From Blepharisma stoltei (lineage: Eukaryota > Ciliophora > Heterotrichea > Heterotrichida > Blepharismidae): a stretch of DNA of 64,000 nt. Made by a program: the position numbers and the translations under genes. The stretch lies in contig CAJZBQ010000028.1 of NCBI GenBank assembly GCA_914767885.1, forward strand, positions 186,001 to 250,000. The letters run 5' to 3'. Positions 9,772-21,976 of this stretch are shown here, piece after piece. The notes under the pieces are model-generated. The model was not told the DNA's origin. It did no database searches and saw nothing but the letters and a program-made list of their open reading frames with translations. Numbering within the stretch: the first letter of the stretch is position 1; each line of letters begins with the position of its first letter.

Positions 9772-10165
9772 ATGATTGAGAGAATTAAATCTCTCACACC
9801 TGATCTTAAAAGTAAAGCTCAAAAAGATGTGGCCCAAATGCATAGAAATCATGAAAGCAAAGTGCCAGAGCTTCCTGTTATTAATAAGCAGTTAGATGCT
9901 AAAAAAGATATGCTGCTTTATAGTAAATTTTTGGTAAATAGCTTTCATATATTTTGGTATTTTATATTTTCTTTCCAAGATCTTTTAAAGCCATTTATAT
10001 GTAAAAGCATAATAATATAAGAAGCTCTTCGACTTTAAGGCCAGGGAAAAACCAATTCATATTTTCTTCACGACATCATGAAAAACAAGTGATCGGTGAG
10101 ACAAGATCAACCCAAAGAATAAAGCTCAAACCAATAAATCTTACTTCTACGCAGAATACCGTTAA
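9772..10165 (+). CDS. Small unknown protein, 98 residues, with a 97-bp IES
   Basis: ATG at 9772; excision of 9919-10015 joins KKDMLLY to KKLFDFKAREKP and gives 297 nt ending TAA (10163-10165). TGA=Trp occurs twice in the second exon (TTSWKTSDRWDK). The protein is basic and rich in Lys/Phe/Tyr at its end (NKSYFYAEYR). No family recognised. It shares a 22-bp divergent promoter with citrate synthase, which hints at, but does not prove, a mitochondrial role. The frame of the next gene is open over its last 70 codons, so the 3' border is crowded. Confidence 0.65.
9919..10015. mobile_element. Short IES (97 bp)
   Basis: TATA at 9919-9922 and 10016-10019; AT-rich, no internal repeat. Removal restores the 98-residue frame above. 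Confidence 0.7.
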
Positions 10166-11524
10166 TTCTGCCAATGAGAAATCAATTTCTCCAATAAAAA
10201 TAAGAGAACAGCTCAGTGATAGAGAAAAAAAGGATGATGTAAAAATTTATGAAATATTAAATTCATTTGGAGGGCTGTCTATAAAAATTACTTCAGCAAC
10301 GATAGAGTATTTTAATACTAGAAAAAAAATTATTATCCCTTTTAATGACCTACCTTATGTATTATATGAAAATTCCGAAATAAAAATCGCTGGTAGAATT
10401 AAGAAATTTACTAATGAAAATGAAGAATGGGAAAACAATGTTTCTGGGATCAGCTTGGTTTATATGTCTTTACCGTTAGATTACCCTTATTCAGTATACC
10501 GATATAAATTTGAAAGGGTTTTGGTTATGCTAACTCCAAATGCTACGAGAGAAAATAGGCTTGAAGAAATCAAAATAAAACTCTTTTCAAAGGGATTGAT
10601 GATGAAATATCACAAAATCGTGATTCTTACACCAGAAATAATAGAAAAACTGTTTTCTGGGAAAATGCAAGAAATTGAAAATAGGATGACGGAGGCTATG
10701 TGCTGAGAAGGGTTCGAAGCACTAAATGTTATACAAAATCTGAGAGAAAACGGTGGGAATTTGACTGAGTTTTTATTATGGCACGATGTGATAGCGACAA
10801 AAATTAATGCAGTATTTTCTGACGAAGAAATTAAAAGTTGAGATTTTCCAATTCAAAAACAGACGATTCTATTTGGACACTCTTTTTGCTTAACTCTTCC
10901 GATGATAATAATAAGCATTGGGTCGTTCAGCCAAGAGATATCAGTGCCTTTAGGCTTGTTAAAGAGGTTTTTGCAAGATAATTTTGTTAGTTGAATATCA
11001 ATACTAATGAGCTACCTTTACAGTCATAACTCATTATTTCTTATAGGAAATAAATCTATCTGAATAAGCTTTGTAAATTATCAAGGAAAAGACTCAATCC
11101 TAGTATTTAAAGCCCCAGAACTATTATTTGAAAATCACGAAATAAATGTCAAACATGAATTTTCTATTAGAGATATATCTCAATTATTGGAGATTTCAGC
11201 TAATAAAAAATCTGATTTTCTAAGATTTATTATAAGCAAAACGACAATAGAGAGCGGCTTAAAAGACCAATGAAAAATACATATGGATTTAGGGTATCAC
11301 AATTATTCAGGCAATTTATCATATTTAAAAAATATTGACGAGGAAATTGAATTTTTTAGCGATCTGAAGGTCAGATGTCAGTTTAAGCTTCCTATAGTTG
11401 AGATTTATATGATGGATACAAATATAAAGGACTCAAGAATAGTAAAAAATGAAACTTGCCAAATTTTAGCTAGTAATGGCTACCAAAACTGGGATCGAGA
11501 ATTATTAGATTTGTTTGATAGATA
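10089..11524 (+). CDS. Unknown protein, about 450 residues, N-terminus unresolved
   Basis: One long frame with TGA=Trp at several positions (AMCWEGFEAL, IKSWDFPIQ, NFVSWISIL and DQWKIHMD), ending TAA at 11522-11524. The frame is open from before 10089 but has no in-frame ATG near its start, so the beginning may lie in an exon or IES junction I could not place, and it overlaps the end of the 9772 gene. The sequence is mixed alpha/beta with no recognised domain. The hydrophobic segment CLTLPMIIISIGSF may be a core strand or membrane segment. Function unknown. Confidence 0.55.
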
Positions 11525-11665
11525 ATATGACATAAAATGATAATCTATTTTTTATATATTCGATATGGCTAAATAAGGCAAAGTATTTTTATTAGACATA
11601 TTGTTTTCCAAGTTCATAAAAATAATCCTTAATTAAGCTCTGAATAAATATATCTTTAAAATTTT

Positions 11666-14600
11666 TTATTTATATGTTAATAATAGAGAAGACAAGACTT
11701 TTACACCTTGAACAATAACCGAATCAAATCCTAAAGAAATCAAAATCATCTTCATCCAAACTTTGGAAGAATTTCCATCAACATCATCTGCTATAAGATA
11801 GGTTGCTACAACATTTATGCTAATAATAAAAATGCAGATAGTATATCCAGCAAAGCTCCTGATAATTGTTTTGATCGGGTATTCTACTATCTCTGAATAA
11901 ATTGCTGCTTTTGGAGATAAAATTAATGATATATTAAGAATCAAAATATTCGCCATAACTGCAGCCGAGCAAGCAAAGCTAACTTGTGAATATCCTAAGG
12001 AAACATCGATAAAATCAGAATTTTCACTTGAGGAGACCTCAGATCCATAGAAATCTGCAAATATTCCACACAAGAAAATTTGAAGCATCAATGATGTGGC
12101 AAATAAAGAAAATCTTGCAGATCTTGGCTTCTCTGGGATTGTAAAAAAAATGAATGATATAAAATAATGGTATCGGAAGTTCAAAACCCAGCTTTTTCTT
12201 TTTTCATTTCTTGGAGATATTGTCTGATTATTCAGTGTAATAGTTTCGAAATTTTCAGGATGAGAAGTTAGTAGCACTGGATCAGCTTCCACAAGATGTT
12301 TCAGATTTTTGTTGTTTATGTCACTTTCTTTGCATTTAATCGATTCAGATTCAAGTTCAGCCTGCTCAGATATTTCATTCAAATTTTTATGTAAACTGTG
12401 ATGCTCTTCATAGCCTGTTGAAATTTTATATATTTGATTGATATTTTCCAAGCTTGTGCTATGCTGAATACTGATTGGTAAAATTTTGTTGTGTGCATAG
12501 CTATTTAGAGGCATTCCATGGATATTTTTTGATTCAACGATAAATAGAAATATGACAATAATGTAATAAAATCCACAAAGCCCACAAGAATAATAAAAAG
12601 GATACCATCATTGGTTTATAGTACTGGAAGAGCTTGGTCAGAGCAGAATGCTTGTCCCAGCTGTATATAAAGATGTGTGAGTGCATTGGCAAAGGACTTT
12701 TGGATAACCATAAGAAATAAATTTGCAGCCATCAGTGCTCCATTTATTATTTTTATAAAATACACACTCGATTGGATCAGTGACTTCCTTTTCGTAGTAA
12801 TAAATTAAAAATTAAGCACGGCCATAAGCAGTAAACCACTAGCCATCACCCCATCTCGGTTCCGCCACAGTCCCAGAACGAGATTCTGATGCTATAATAC
12901 TTCTTGCCCGGCGCTATTTTGGATTTCCGACCTGATCAGCTCACTTGAGCAGAGCCACCGTCTGTCAAGTGCCCCGATGGTCCGATGAGGAAAAACCATG
13001 TGATAGGCAAAGCCTGTCTAGCCTATCAGGACAGAAGAACCTTCGGGGGATAATAAAACTTCCCTCTTTGGCAAGGTATCCTCAAGATTCAAGGCCTAGT
13101 ATAAGAGGGACAGAGGCCCTAACTTTCAGCTTCATCAGGATGAATCCTACCTGCTCCATAGGGAGTGCGCCTCGGGAGTCCAATTTCTGTCAACGTCGCC
13201 ATTTTATTTTTTTTTCGTAGTAAGGAATTTCTATATTCAAATTATAAGGCGACATATCAATATTCAATGAAAATCTGTGAGTCGGGGTAATAGCAGTTAT
13301 AAGGAATTCAAACCCGCGAGGGAAATTATCATTGCTTTCAGTTGAGTTATTATCATAAATAATTAAAATATACAATAAAGCTGTTGTGTTTGCTGGGAGT
13401 GAGTAGTTATTATCATTTGGTAAAGAAATACCTCCAAATTCAATTGAGCTTTTATATGTTTTAATTGAGTCTGAAGCTTTAAGTTGAGTGTCAATATGAA
13501 TATTATTAGAATCAATATTTAAAGAATAGTCAATTGGCATAAATTTGCTTACTTCTATCAATAAATCAGTTAAAATTTGAGTAATATGCTGAATGAGTTT
13601 TGGGTTTTCATATAATGTGGAAGCATTTAGGCTTGCTGCGAAGTCAAGGATGTTTGTAATTGAAATTAATGAATTTTCTTTAATATAAATACTATTTGCT
13701 TTAGCTTTTTCTACCATAGTGTCAAATAGTGCCAAAGTGATTTCTCTTTGATTTTCAGTTATTTTATCATTTTCGTTTGCTTTTGTCAGTATTCCACTTA
13801 ACAGCTCTGTAATTACCTGGAAACTTTCAGTATCAAAATGATAAAGTAAATTCACTAGCAGTTTGGTTGAATTTAAATTGGTATCTCGTGCCCATTCTAA
13901 ATCGGCTAGGCTTGATGAAGAGTTTCCAATAATTTGTTTGCTGATTCTATTAATTCCACTAATTAACTGAGAAAATCCAATAATTTCCCCATTATTTGTA
14001 TCCCCAAATAATTGCAAATATTCATTAACAATTACATTTTGAGTAAAAATTTCATATGAGCCTTGCTTATCATATACTTTTACAAAAACTGTCAAATCTG
14101 GCGAAGCATATTGCAGCGTTGTATATAGAAAAGACGATTCATTTTTAATATTCAGAGGAATTTCATTACCATTTACATAGTACCCGAATTGATATTCTAG
14201 TGTTTTAAAATCTGGTGTGGAAAAATTGGAAGCTGTCAGATTAAAAACTGTAGAAAATTCAAATCCAGAACTAGGGGATATTTCCAGCTTACCATTACCT
14301 GGTAAAATATTTGTATAAAAATAGAGTTGATATATGGAAATTCCATTACTGTCAGAAAGAGTATATTGGGCACAATAAGTTTTAGATGAATCAAGAGAAT
14401 TTGCTTGAAATCCGATTGTAGATGAATTAGGAACATTCATAAGTTTATATTGGCCTCCTTCAATAACACTTCAAGAAGAGCTATAATTGCCAGTAACGTT
14501 TGGATATGCCCAAATCACAAAATTTTCTTTACTCTCCCTGTGAGCGAACAAAACCATTGAAAAATCAAGTAAAAACCCTCGGTAAGTGAACAAAAATATT

Positions 14601-17600
14601 TTTTATATGAAAAAAATTTTGAAATATAAGTGATAATTAGTATAATGAAATCTCTAGATAATTCTGTTTAATTTTAACAACTTGAATTTTAAAACATAAA
14701 TTTTACAAATTTGCTTTCCAATTTTTGTTCGAGGGCGATTTAGTATTTACATATTTGGGAATTTCAGAAAAAGTGACCATTGTTTTGTTTCTATTTATAA
14801 CTTCAACTTCAATTGCTTTACTTGATACTCTTGATGATTTATTTACAGTCAAGGTAAATATGTAAATTGCTCCAGACTTGAGCTTTGATTTTGGCACACT
14901 TAAAACAGACTTTGTAGGATTTTTAATGATAGAAGTGCAGTTATAGGAATTTATAGTACAGTTTCATGTATAAGTAATAGATTCAGGAAGATTGTCTGGG
15001 TCAATAACTTTTGAAGAAATAGATAAATCACTTGGATAATATAAAGTCATATTTGCTGGTAAATCTATGACTAAATCTGAAGGCAAATAAGTCAAATTGA
15101 ATTGATTCATAGCAGATAGGCCACTTAAAAGATCACTAACTTTAAGGAAAAATGTATATAATCCTGGCCCAAAACTGCCTGGAGGTGAATATATTGTTGA
15201 TTGAATTGTCTGAGCATCCCAAAGCACTTTTTCGTCAATATTCACATAAGAGCCGACTTTATTTGAAATTCACCATTTATAATGCAATTCATCTGATTTT
15301 GGGGTTTGGCATTCACTAGATGCAAAAACTTCAATTGACTTATATTCACTTGTTTTAAGTTTCAACGAGATACCAAAATCGTAATATAAAAATAAGCCAT
15401 TTGAGTTTATTATATTTACAGGCTTAGATAATGATGTAGAAAATCCTAGCCAGTTTATGAGAGTTAGAGTAATATTTCCAGCTGTTTCACTTAGATCTGC
15501 TTTTTCTATAGAAATATAAGAGTTTTGTGTAAGATATTTCGAATTCTTACTAACTGCTGCCCACATAAAAACAAAGAAAATCTTAGACTTTTTATAAAAA
15601 ATATTTTTTACCTTTTAATCGGTTTTTTCTTAATTTTTTTGTAAATTTATTTTAAATATAATTGCAATAAATATAAAAGTCACAATTGAAATAAGGGATT
15701 AGAATCTTAAAACAGACTTATTGGGGATACACGATTCTTTGAGGATTTTGACCAAGGGAAAAATCTCCTGGATTATGAGACCTCATCTGGTATAATCATA
15801 ATAGGCGTCACTCAAATTTTCTGGTCTCCCAAACGAAAATTCTCTTTTTACATTTTACGATTATGAGGTTTGGCTTTCCCCAGCGAATTTATCCCGGCTT
15901 GATAGGGTTTTAAGAATCTGCGATTCGTGGCGCAGGAATCCTATCCTTTAGGGAATTCGAATTTTTTGGAAGGATGCCACCAACCCCAGATGGCGGAGGC
16001 TGGGACCTTTAGGGTGTCTGACGGACAAAAGTTTTTGTTTGCTCGAGCCAGAAGAACAGCCGTCAAATCCAGACGCCCGCAGCCTCTGGATTATTCAGGG
16101 ACAAAGCCACGCGGTGCCTGGCGTGACGGTAGGCCGGGGAAACCCAGAAGCAGAATAGGAATTCCAAGTAAGCGAAGTGGCATTGGACGTTAAGCGAGAG
16201 GAAGATTCATTTTAATGCAATGTAATGGCACTTCATCTGGTAATTCCGAAAAGATCTCCAAGTGGATTTGAGGTAGTTTTGTCCTAATAGTCATGGAGGT
16301 GACTTTTTGTTCTGGACAGGGACTTCTCTCGTTGCAGGCCTGAGAAGCAACAAGATTATTTAAGCGTTAACCTTATCTTAAATTTTCAATATATAAGACA
16401 CCTTTAGCACTAATAAATAAAATATTGATTCTCTTCATTTCCTTTTAAACTTTTTATCAATCCACATATTTCAATGTAATAAAAATTAAAAATATTGTAT
16501 AAACAGTAAAAACGTTTAATATAAATATATAGAAATTTCCCATAGATGGCGCAGTTTGCCCTTGATTTGCCCACTGGGGAAAATTTTTTGGTTCGACCAG
16601 TACCGTATGGTTTGGTCAAACCAAAAAATTTTTTTCAGTGGGCAAATCAAGGGCAAACTGCGCCATCTATGGGAAAATTCTATATCCTAATTAATAAAAA
16701 AAGTCCTCGCTATTAAATGAATGAGAGTAAGAGTGTTGATCAATGGACTCGAATCAAAACTCCAACTAAAAGTTAATGGTCTACGATATCCGCCTTTCGA
16801 TTTAGTTGCATCAATTATTAAATCATCACATAAAATATAAAGTTGATAAGGTACGATCAGTGAAGCTTCAGGATAAATAATAGGTTTTGGATATTTATAA
16901 CTTACTTTTACACTGACAGTTCCTATTGGCCCTCCACAAGCATTAAGGTCAGTCATCAAAACCCCTTTATTGAACACAATCTGACTATTCTCAACAATTC
17001 TAGCATTTTCTCCAAGGTTTACATATAAACTCATCCTATCACTGCTCCAATAACAATTAGGAGATTCTCCAAAGACTGCTAAACTGTTACTAGAAAATAG
17101 GCTATTGCATGTAGATGGCATAGAAAAAGAAACAGCCTGGTCAAACTCAATAACCACTGTTTGATAGTCTTCGGAAAAATAAGAAATAACATTCCTATCT
17201 TGAATATGATAATAACAGGCTTTGCACGTAATCCCACTCAGTTCATGGCGATAATCACAAGTACATTTATCACCTGCCCCTATCGCCCCGTCTACACAAG
17301 TAATGCAATCTTCTGTATTAAATCCAGTTGCAATGCTACACATAGGATCAAAATTCAAATTGCAATTTCCACTTCCCATGCATGAAAATTTGCACTTTTC
17401 GTCACAGTTTTTGCATTTTTCACTGTCAAAGTCATAAAATTGATTGTAGTCACATGACATTAAGCAGTCAGTAAATTCAATATTTCCACATCCTCGGCAT
17501 CCACAATTTACTGCTTGTGCTGGATTTGGATATTCGTTAAAATTGTTATATATTTGCATTTCGTATATAAACCCTCTAAAGTATAGCCCAGGGCCTGCTT

Positions 17601-20600
17601 CGGATCGCCCTGGGCTATGCGTTTCCGCCTCAACCCCACAAGTTGGCAAGTGTCAGTATATTTTTCACTTGTCAAATTGTGGGTTGACTTGGCAGCTGAT
17701 GCTCTCCATATTAATCCTACAGATTGAGACAGCAAAGTTTAGCCAAGGACTATCCAAAGCAAGCCCTGACTATATTTATTTTCATTTATATTTCTTCCTA
17801 TAGAAAACTTTTCACCAGGAAAATCTTCATAAAAAGTATAATCCATATTTTTATCTCCCCCATTGACTTCATCTATTGTAATTTCCATGTATAAAGAGTT
17901 TGCGTCTTCCATTCCAGCACGAAAACCAACATAAAGCCATGAATTCCAATTTCCTGTATTTGGGCTAGATAAGGTATATGTTTTAGTGGCTAATGATACA
18001 CCATTAAACCCAATAAATTTTATTTCAAGATGCATGTCTGGTGTAAAATATAAAGCTAAACGAGTATAGCCAGTTCCTTCTTTTGATAAAATATAAGAAT
18101 TATCTCCAGTAGAAAATGGTCTGACTCAGAACATTATAGTAAAATAATCACCTAATATACTTTATGAGCAGCTATGGCTCACCCCCCTACCTCTATCTTT
18201 TGATCGTTTCATTTTAAATAAAACAGGGGCAAAAAAGATAAGTTTATTATTATAAATTTGACGAGTCAAATTGATTTTTCATCTAAACTGAAACAGTCAT
18301 AGGGTTGAGGGAGAGAAGGGGGAAGTCAAGGTCAATCTATAACTGTGCTCGCACTATATAAAATCGGTATCATCAGCTGGATTTGGCGGTAAATATACAT
18401 AGCTGTTTCCCGAAAAATAAAGCCCTTGTTGGTATACAGGAATAGGATCATTATTATCATAATCAGGGTAATAAATATCAGTAGACCCCATATATGCTTT
18501 AAATCCACTAACTGAGTCTGCAACTGTATTTGTTTGTTGATTAAAAACGTAATGAATAATAAGAGAATAAGGATCAAAATAGCTCTTGCATTTGCTACCA
18601 TTAAAATATCATGTCACAGGGCAATTGCTTAAGCACAAGCCATAATTATATATCTTATGATTTCCGGCTGAGCATGTATTGCATTCACCATTACTGACAT
18701 AGTAGCTTGTGGCACATTTAGGAGAAATTAGGACACAATCACGTCCTTCTGTAAAATTGATGTAGCCACTCTTACATGAGCAAGGATTTGTTGCAGTATT
18801 ACAGTTATCACAGCATTTAGTGCATTCGCTTTGCTCAAAACCTGTCCATTCCCGACATAGAGGGTCTAAATTCATATTGCAGTTTCCAGAACCTGTGCAT
18901 CCATAAATACAGTCAGTATCACAGTCATAACATGAACCATACCCATCATAAAATTGAGTATAGCCGCAGCTATATATACATTTTGAGTAGCCTGTGCTAT
19001 ATCCTCCACAATGATTATTACAACCACATACCCACCAATAATCATGATATACATAGCTTCAGCTATCATAAGGTAGATTATTTCAGCCTATCAAAAATTC
19101 AAATATAAGCCCATAAAAGCCTCCGTTATTAATAAAGCTTTTCCCTATACTAACACCCCTCCGTGAGCGAACAAAAAAATCTTGTTCGATCACAGAGGGG
19201 GTTAATTTTTTTTTAAAAAAAAAAAAATATATATAAAATTTTATAGAAATTTTTTTTCGAAATTTAAAAAAATCTCACTTCGCAAAAATTGGAAAGCAAA
19301 TAGTTATTTAATTTGTAAAATTTATTTTTTAAAACGCGATTTGTTTAAAATTAAACAGAAATAGCTAGAGATTTCATGATAGGAATTATCACTTATATAT
19401 CAAAATTTTTTCCAAAAAAATTTTTCTATTAAAAAGTTTTGTTACTCACGGAGGGTAGGCTTTGGGCAAAAAATAGGATTTTTCCAATGGTTTTGTTCAC
19501 TCACGAAGGGGAGTAAAGGTTTCTGTATCAATGTCTGAGAAAAATTTAGAAGTAAAGGCTAAGCTATATCATGCACTTCCAAAGTAATAAAGCCCAAGCT
19601 TCTGATTCGGCAAATCAACATGTATTTCCATTAATAATCAGGCGTCAAAGGAACCTTGAGTAAATATATCGTCGTATTGCTGAGCAGCATTAGTTGTAGA
19701 GTCAAATGCTCGGTAGGCTATGTGGATATTTTGGTCTGGAGACATATAAAGAGACATAGAAACATAGTCACTCCCTTCTTTTGCAAAAATATATTGATTT
19801 TTAGTGGAAGATTTGGGGAAAACCCAGACTGCAATAGTGAAATGATTGCCAAGAATGATTGCATTAGAAGAGACTGAATTTGGAGGAAGTTGAATATAAC
19901 CAGTTCCTAACTCTGGAAAATAAAACCCTTTGGTATATATGGGATAGGGACCACTTGGATTATTATTTAAAGAGCCTGTCGGCGAAGCTGAGCTAACTAG
20001 TGCTTGGTATTGGGTTGATGATGTCCATGAATTGATATAGCTCCATCACTCTTTAGCTTCTTATAATGTTAAAAGTGCAGGAAACTAAAACTTTTGGTTA
20101 AAAATAAAGGAAAAAGAGACTAAATTGTGAAGCATGGCTTTATCATTTTATTATTGGTTTGCCAAACAATGGCAAAGCCAGTGTTTTGGCTATTTCGCCT
20201 TATAGGAAGCAAAAAGAGTGCTGAGCTGATAGGATTTACTTCAGTAGTGAAAACATAATCGCAATATATAGAACTAGGATCTGGACAGATCCCATTTGTT
20301 GCTGATAGTCCAGCCTCACAAAATTGAACACACAACCCTGAGTTGTAATAATAGAAATAAAATGGTGATATTGACGGAAATAGGACTCTGAGGAGCACTC
20401 TCTATGGAGCAGGAAGGACCCATCCTAATGAAGCTGAAAGCAAGGGCCTCTGTCCCCTCTTAAAGTAAGCCTTCAGGCTTGGGGATGCCTTGCCGGATAG
20501 TTTCTCCCCCGAAGGTTTTCCTGTTCTGCCAAATAGGCTAGATAGGTTTTAGCTACCATATGGTCTTTCCTCATCGGGACCATCGGGGGCACTTGACAGA

Positions 20601-21976
20601 CGGTGGCTCTGCCCAAGGGAATTGATCCCCTGGACAGATGGTTCAGGTCGGAAATTCAAGATGGCGTCAGTCAAGAAGTATGGTAGCATCAGAATCTTAA
20701 CGAGACGAGGCGTATGGCTAGTGGGTTGCCACTTATGGCCGATTCTTATTTAATTTAATTAATATGAGTTGTAATAATCAGTAACGTAATCTTGTGCGCA
20801 AGAAGAGCAGTAACCATTTGTGCTTTGAGTGCAAGTCCCTCCACATGCAGGGCTACAAGTAGAAAGTTTTCTTGGGGAAACAGCATCACAAGTATTCGTT
20901 ATTGGGTTTTCGATAGTTCCTTCTGGGCAGTACTCTAAACAAGTATTTTGATATAAATATGAACCTAAATTGCAAGCCTCACAATGGAATTCATCATAAT
21001 ATCCTGACAGGCAGCTTTTGCACTTTCTGTTGCATATATTTCTGAGCACTGTTTCGTTAAAACTGCATAACTTTCATTCACAAATAATTTCCGCATTTTT
21101 TTCAGGGTCGAACTCACTTGAGAATTTTAACTCTTCCCCATCCCAAGTTAATTAACACAAATATGTTCTGAATTATATATATATCTTAATGTTTTATTTT
21201 ATTAAAATATAGATTTAAGCATATTAAGTATCTATATCTTTTTCGGAAATAATTTTCTGAGCCTATAATAAAATATCTAACTCCCTCCCCTCCGTGGGCG
21301 AACAAAACCATTGGAAAAACATATTGTTTGCCCAAAAACCCACCCTCCGTGAGCGAACAAAAACTGTAAAAAAAAAAAAAATTGTATGAAAAAAAAGATT
21401 TTGGTATATAAATGATAATTATTATAATGAAATCTCTAGATTTAATTCTGTTTAATTTTAAACAGCTTGCATTTTTAAACTTAAATTTCGCAAATTAATT
21501 TAATTTTTGCTTCTCAATTTTTACAAATTAGAATTTTTTATATAAAATTTTTAAAAAATAAAATTAAGCGAACAAAATTTTTTGTTTGCTCAAGGAGGGG
21601 GGAGTAAATAAAAAATGTTCAAAAATAATTTTGTTTAAACTAGGATTTATTTTAATAAATAATAAAAATGTGTTTATTGTTAAATGGAGAGTAAGATGAG
21701 AAATTGAATATCAACTCACTGAAATTTAAAATTAGTGTATTTTGGCTCCATTTCTAACACATCATTTATTGCATTTTCAATCTCTGGCACTTCTTTATTC
21801 ATCATGGCACACATATTAGCGCTCCAAAGATCGCAAAAAGATTGATCCTCAAAATCCTCTTTCTGTTCACTTCAGCAATTTATGCAATAATTTTGAAAAT
21901 CGCTTTCCCTACATGTGCTGTGGCAAAATCCTGAAACGGTCTGCAGTTGCAAAATAATAGACACCACTATTAGCAT
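11666..21976 (-). CDS. Giant secreted/membrane protein: Cys-rich repeats, LamG-like domains, REJ, GPS and C-terminal membrane segments
   Basis: Polycystin/adhesion-receptor-like surface protein. ATG at 21976 with a signal peptide (MLIVVSIILQLQTVSG). Nine inserts (21149-21691, 20353-20765 plus TSD, 20054-20158, 19151-19513, 18156-18356, 17582-17772, 15551-16694, 14531-14740, 12801-13211 plus TSD) total 3606 bp. The remaining 6705 nt encode 2234 residues to TAA at 11666-11668. Order: furin/GF-receptor-like Cys repeats (CKSCLSGYYDEFHC), a LamG-like domain, more Cys repeats (DCIYGCTGSGNC), a second LamG-like domain (GDYFTIMFWVRPF..EKFSIG), a third Cys block, REJ-type modules (ITLTLINWLGFSTS), a GPS with the motif CQCTHTSLY near residue 1880, then about five hydrophobic segments. 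TGA=Trp is frequent. Probably an autoproteolysed mechanosensory or mating-surface receptor; ligand unknown. Confidence 0.88.
12801..13211 (-). mobile_element. SINE-like element A, copy 1 (411 bp) with 12-bp TSD, acting as IES
   Basis: Direct repeats TTTTCGTAGTAA at 12789-12800 and 13212-13223. G+C-rich body ending in an A/T-rich tract. Homologous in inverse orientation to 20353-20765 and 28472-28897. Removing the element plus one repeat (423 bp) rejoins IPYYE to KEVTDPIEC just before the GPS. TA dinucleotides lie inside the repeat. Confidence 0.85.
14531..14740 (-). mobile_element. Truncated family-1 MITE/IES (210 bp)
   Basis: Inverse orientation. One end keeps CTGTGAGCGAACAAAACC and a subterminal TAAGTGAACAAAAA; the hairpin end is reduced to TTTTTGTTCGAGGGC. 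TA at 14531-14532 and 14741-14742. Excision joins IPKYVNT to KENFVIW. Confidence 0.85.
15551..16694. mobile_element. Composite IES (1144 bp) carrying a G+C-rich element and a palindrome
   Basis: TA at 15551-15552 and 16695-16696; excision joins IARTFF to SKNSKYL in a REJ module. Inside, bases about 15712-16374 form a G+C-rich block with weak flanking repeats ATCTTAAA (15704-15711, 16375-16382). Bases 16534-16682 form a near-perfect palindrome. The ORF at 15927-16193 is not a gene. Confidence 0.8.
16534..16682. repeat. 149-bp palindrome, GATGGCGC type, nested in the composite IES
   Basis: Arms TTTCCCATAGATGGCGCAG / CTGCGCCATCTATGGGAAA continue for about 70 bp through GGGCAAATCAAGGGCAAAC and meet at a short loop near CAGTACCGTATGG. 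The end TTTCCCAT..GGCGC resembles the ends of the element at 57870-58072. Confidence 0.8.
17582..17772. mobile_element. IES (191 bp) with two hairpins
   Basis: TA at 17582-17583 and 17773-17774. Contains hairpins GCCCAGGGC..GCCCTGGGC and CCCCACAAGTTGGCAAGTG..CACTTGTCAAATTGTGGG. Excision joins RNINENKY to FRGFIYEMQIYNN of a LamG-like domain. Confidence 0.8.
18156..18356. mobile_element. TIR element of the TATACC family, copy 2, as IES (201 bp)
   Basis: TA at 18156-18157 and 18357-18358. Same layout and end sequence as 1912-2118 (AATCTATAACTGTGCTCGCA; C-run against G-run). Excision joins DDTDFI to LGDYFTIM. Confidence 0.8.
19151..19513 (+). mobile_element. Family-1 MITE/IES (363 bp)
   Basis: Canonical orientation, hairpin CCGTGAGCGAACAAAA at the left, terminal GTTCACTCACGAAGGGG at the right. 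TA at 19151-19152 and 19514-19515. Excision joins DTETF to SIGKSFINNGG. Confidence 0.88.
20054..20158. mobile_element. Short IES (105 bp)
   Basis: TA at 20054-20055 and 20159-20160; AT-rich, no family resemblance. Excision joins VWQTNN to KEWWSYINSW. Confidence 0.65.
20353..20765 (+). mobile_element. SINE-like element A, copy 2 (413 bp) with 13-bp TSD, acting as IES
   Basis: Perfect direct repeats GAGTTGTAATAAT at 20340-20352 and 20766-20778. Begins AGAAATAAAATGGTGA, ends in TTTAATTTAATTAATAT. Homologous throughout to 12801-13211 (inverse) and 28472-28897. Removal rejoins VTDYYNS to GLCVQFCEAG. Confidence 0.88.
21149..21691. mobile_element. IES (543 bp) containing a nested family-1 MITE
   Basis: TA at 21149-21150 and 21692-21693; excision joins the signal-peptide exon (VDIQFLI) to LTWDGEELKF. 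A family-1 copy in inverse orientation (about 21279-21606, itself with TAA/TAA ends) occupies the middle, so the outer IES is either older or arose by extension of the inner one. Confidence 0.75.
21279..21606 (-). mobile_element. Nested family-1 MITE
   Basis: Terminal CTCCGTGGGCGAACAAAACC, subterminal CCCACCCTCCGTGAGCGAAC, AT core, then the hairpin end GCGAACAAAATTTTTTGTTTGC before the G-run and AGTAA. Confidence 0.8.

Noticed and set aside
11531-11665. Possible tRNA or other structured RNA in short intergenic gaps
   Set aside because: No cloverleaf, no B-box-like GGTTCGAATCC, and no strong hairpins outside the identified elements; no RNA gene supported anywhere in the window.
12801-13211. 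tRNA- or 5S-derived head on SINE-like family A
   Set aside because: I looked for A- and B-box matches on both strands; partial words such as TGGCTAGTGGG and GGTCCGATGAGG occur, but not at a convincing spacing. Left as SINE-like only because of the duplications.
15927-16193. 88-residue basic ORF in a G+C-rich block
   Set aside because: It lies wholly inside a predicted IES, resembles no protein, and G+C-rich DNA has few stops by chance. The same applies to 12945-13220, 24613-24909, 3138-3341 and 51261-51461.
18332-18601. Minus-strand ORF with several hydrophobic segments that looked like a small membrane protein
   Set aside because: It is out of frame with the LamG-like domain of the giant gene, which continues on the same strand with the expected motifs; hydrophobicity is an AT-rich artefact.
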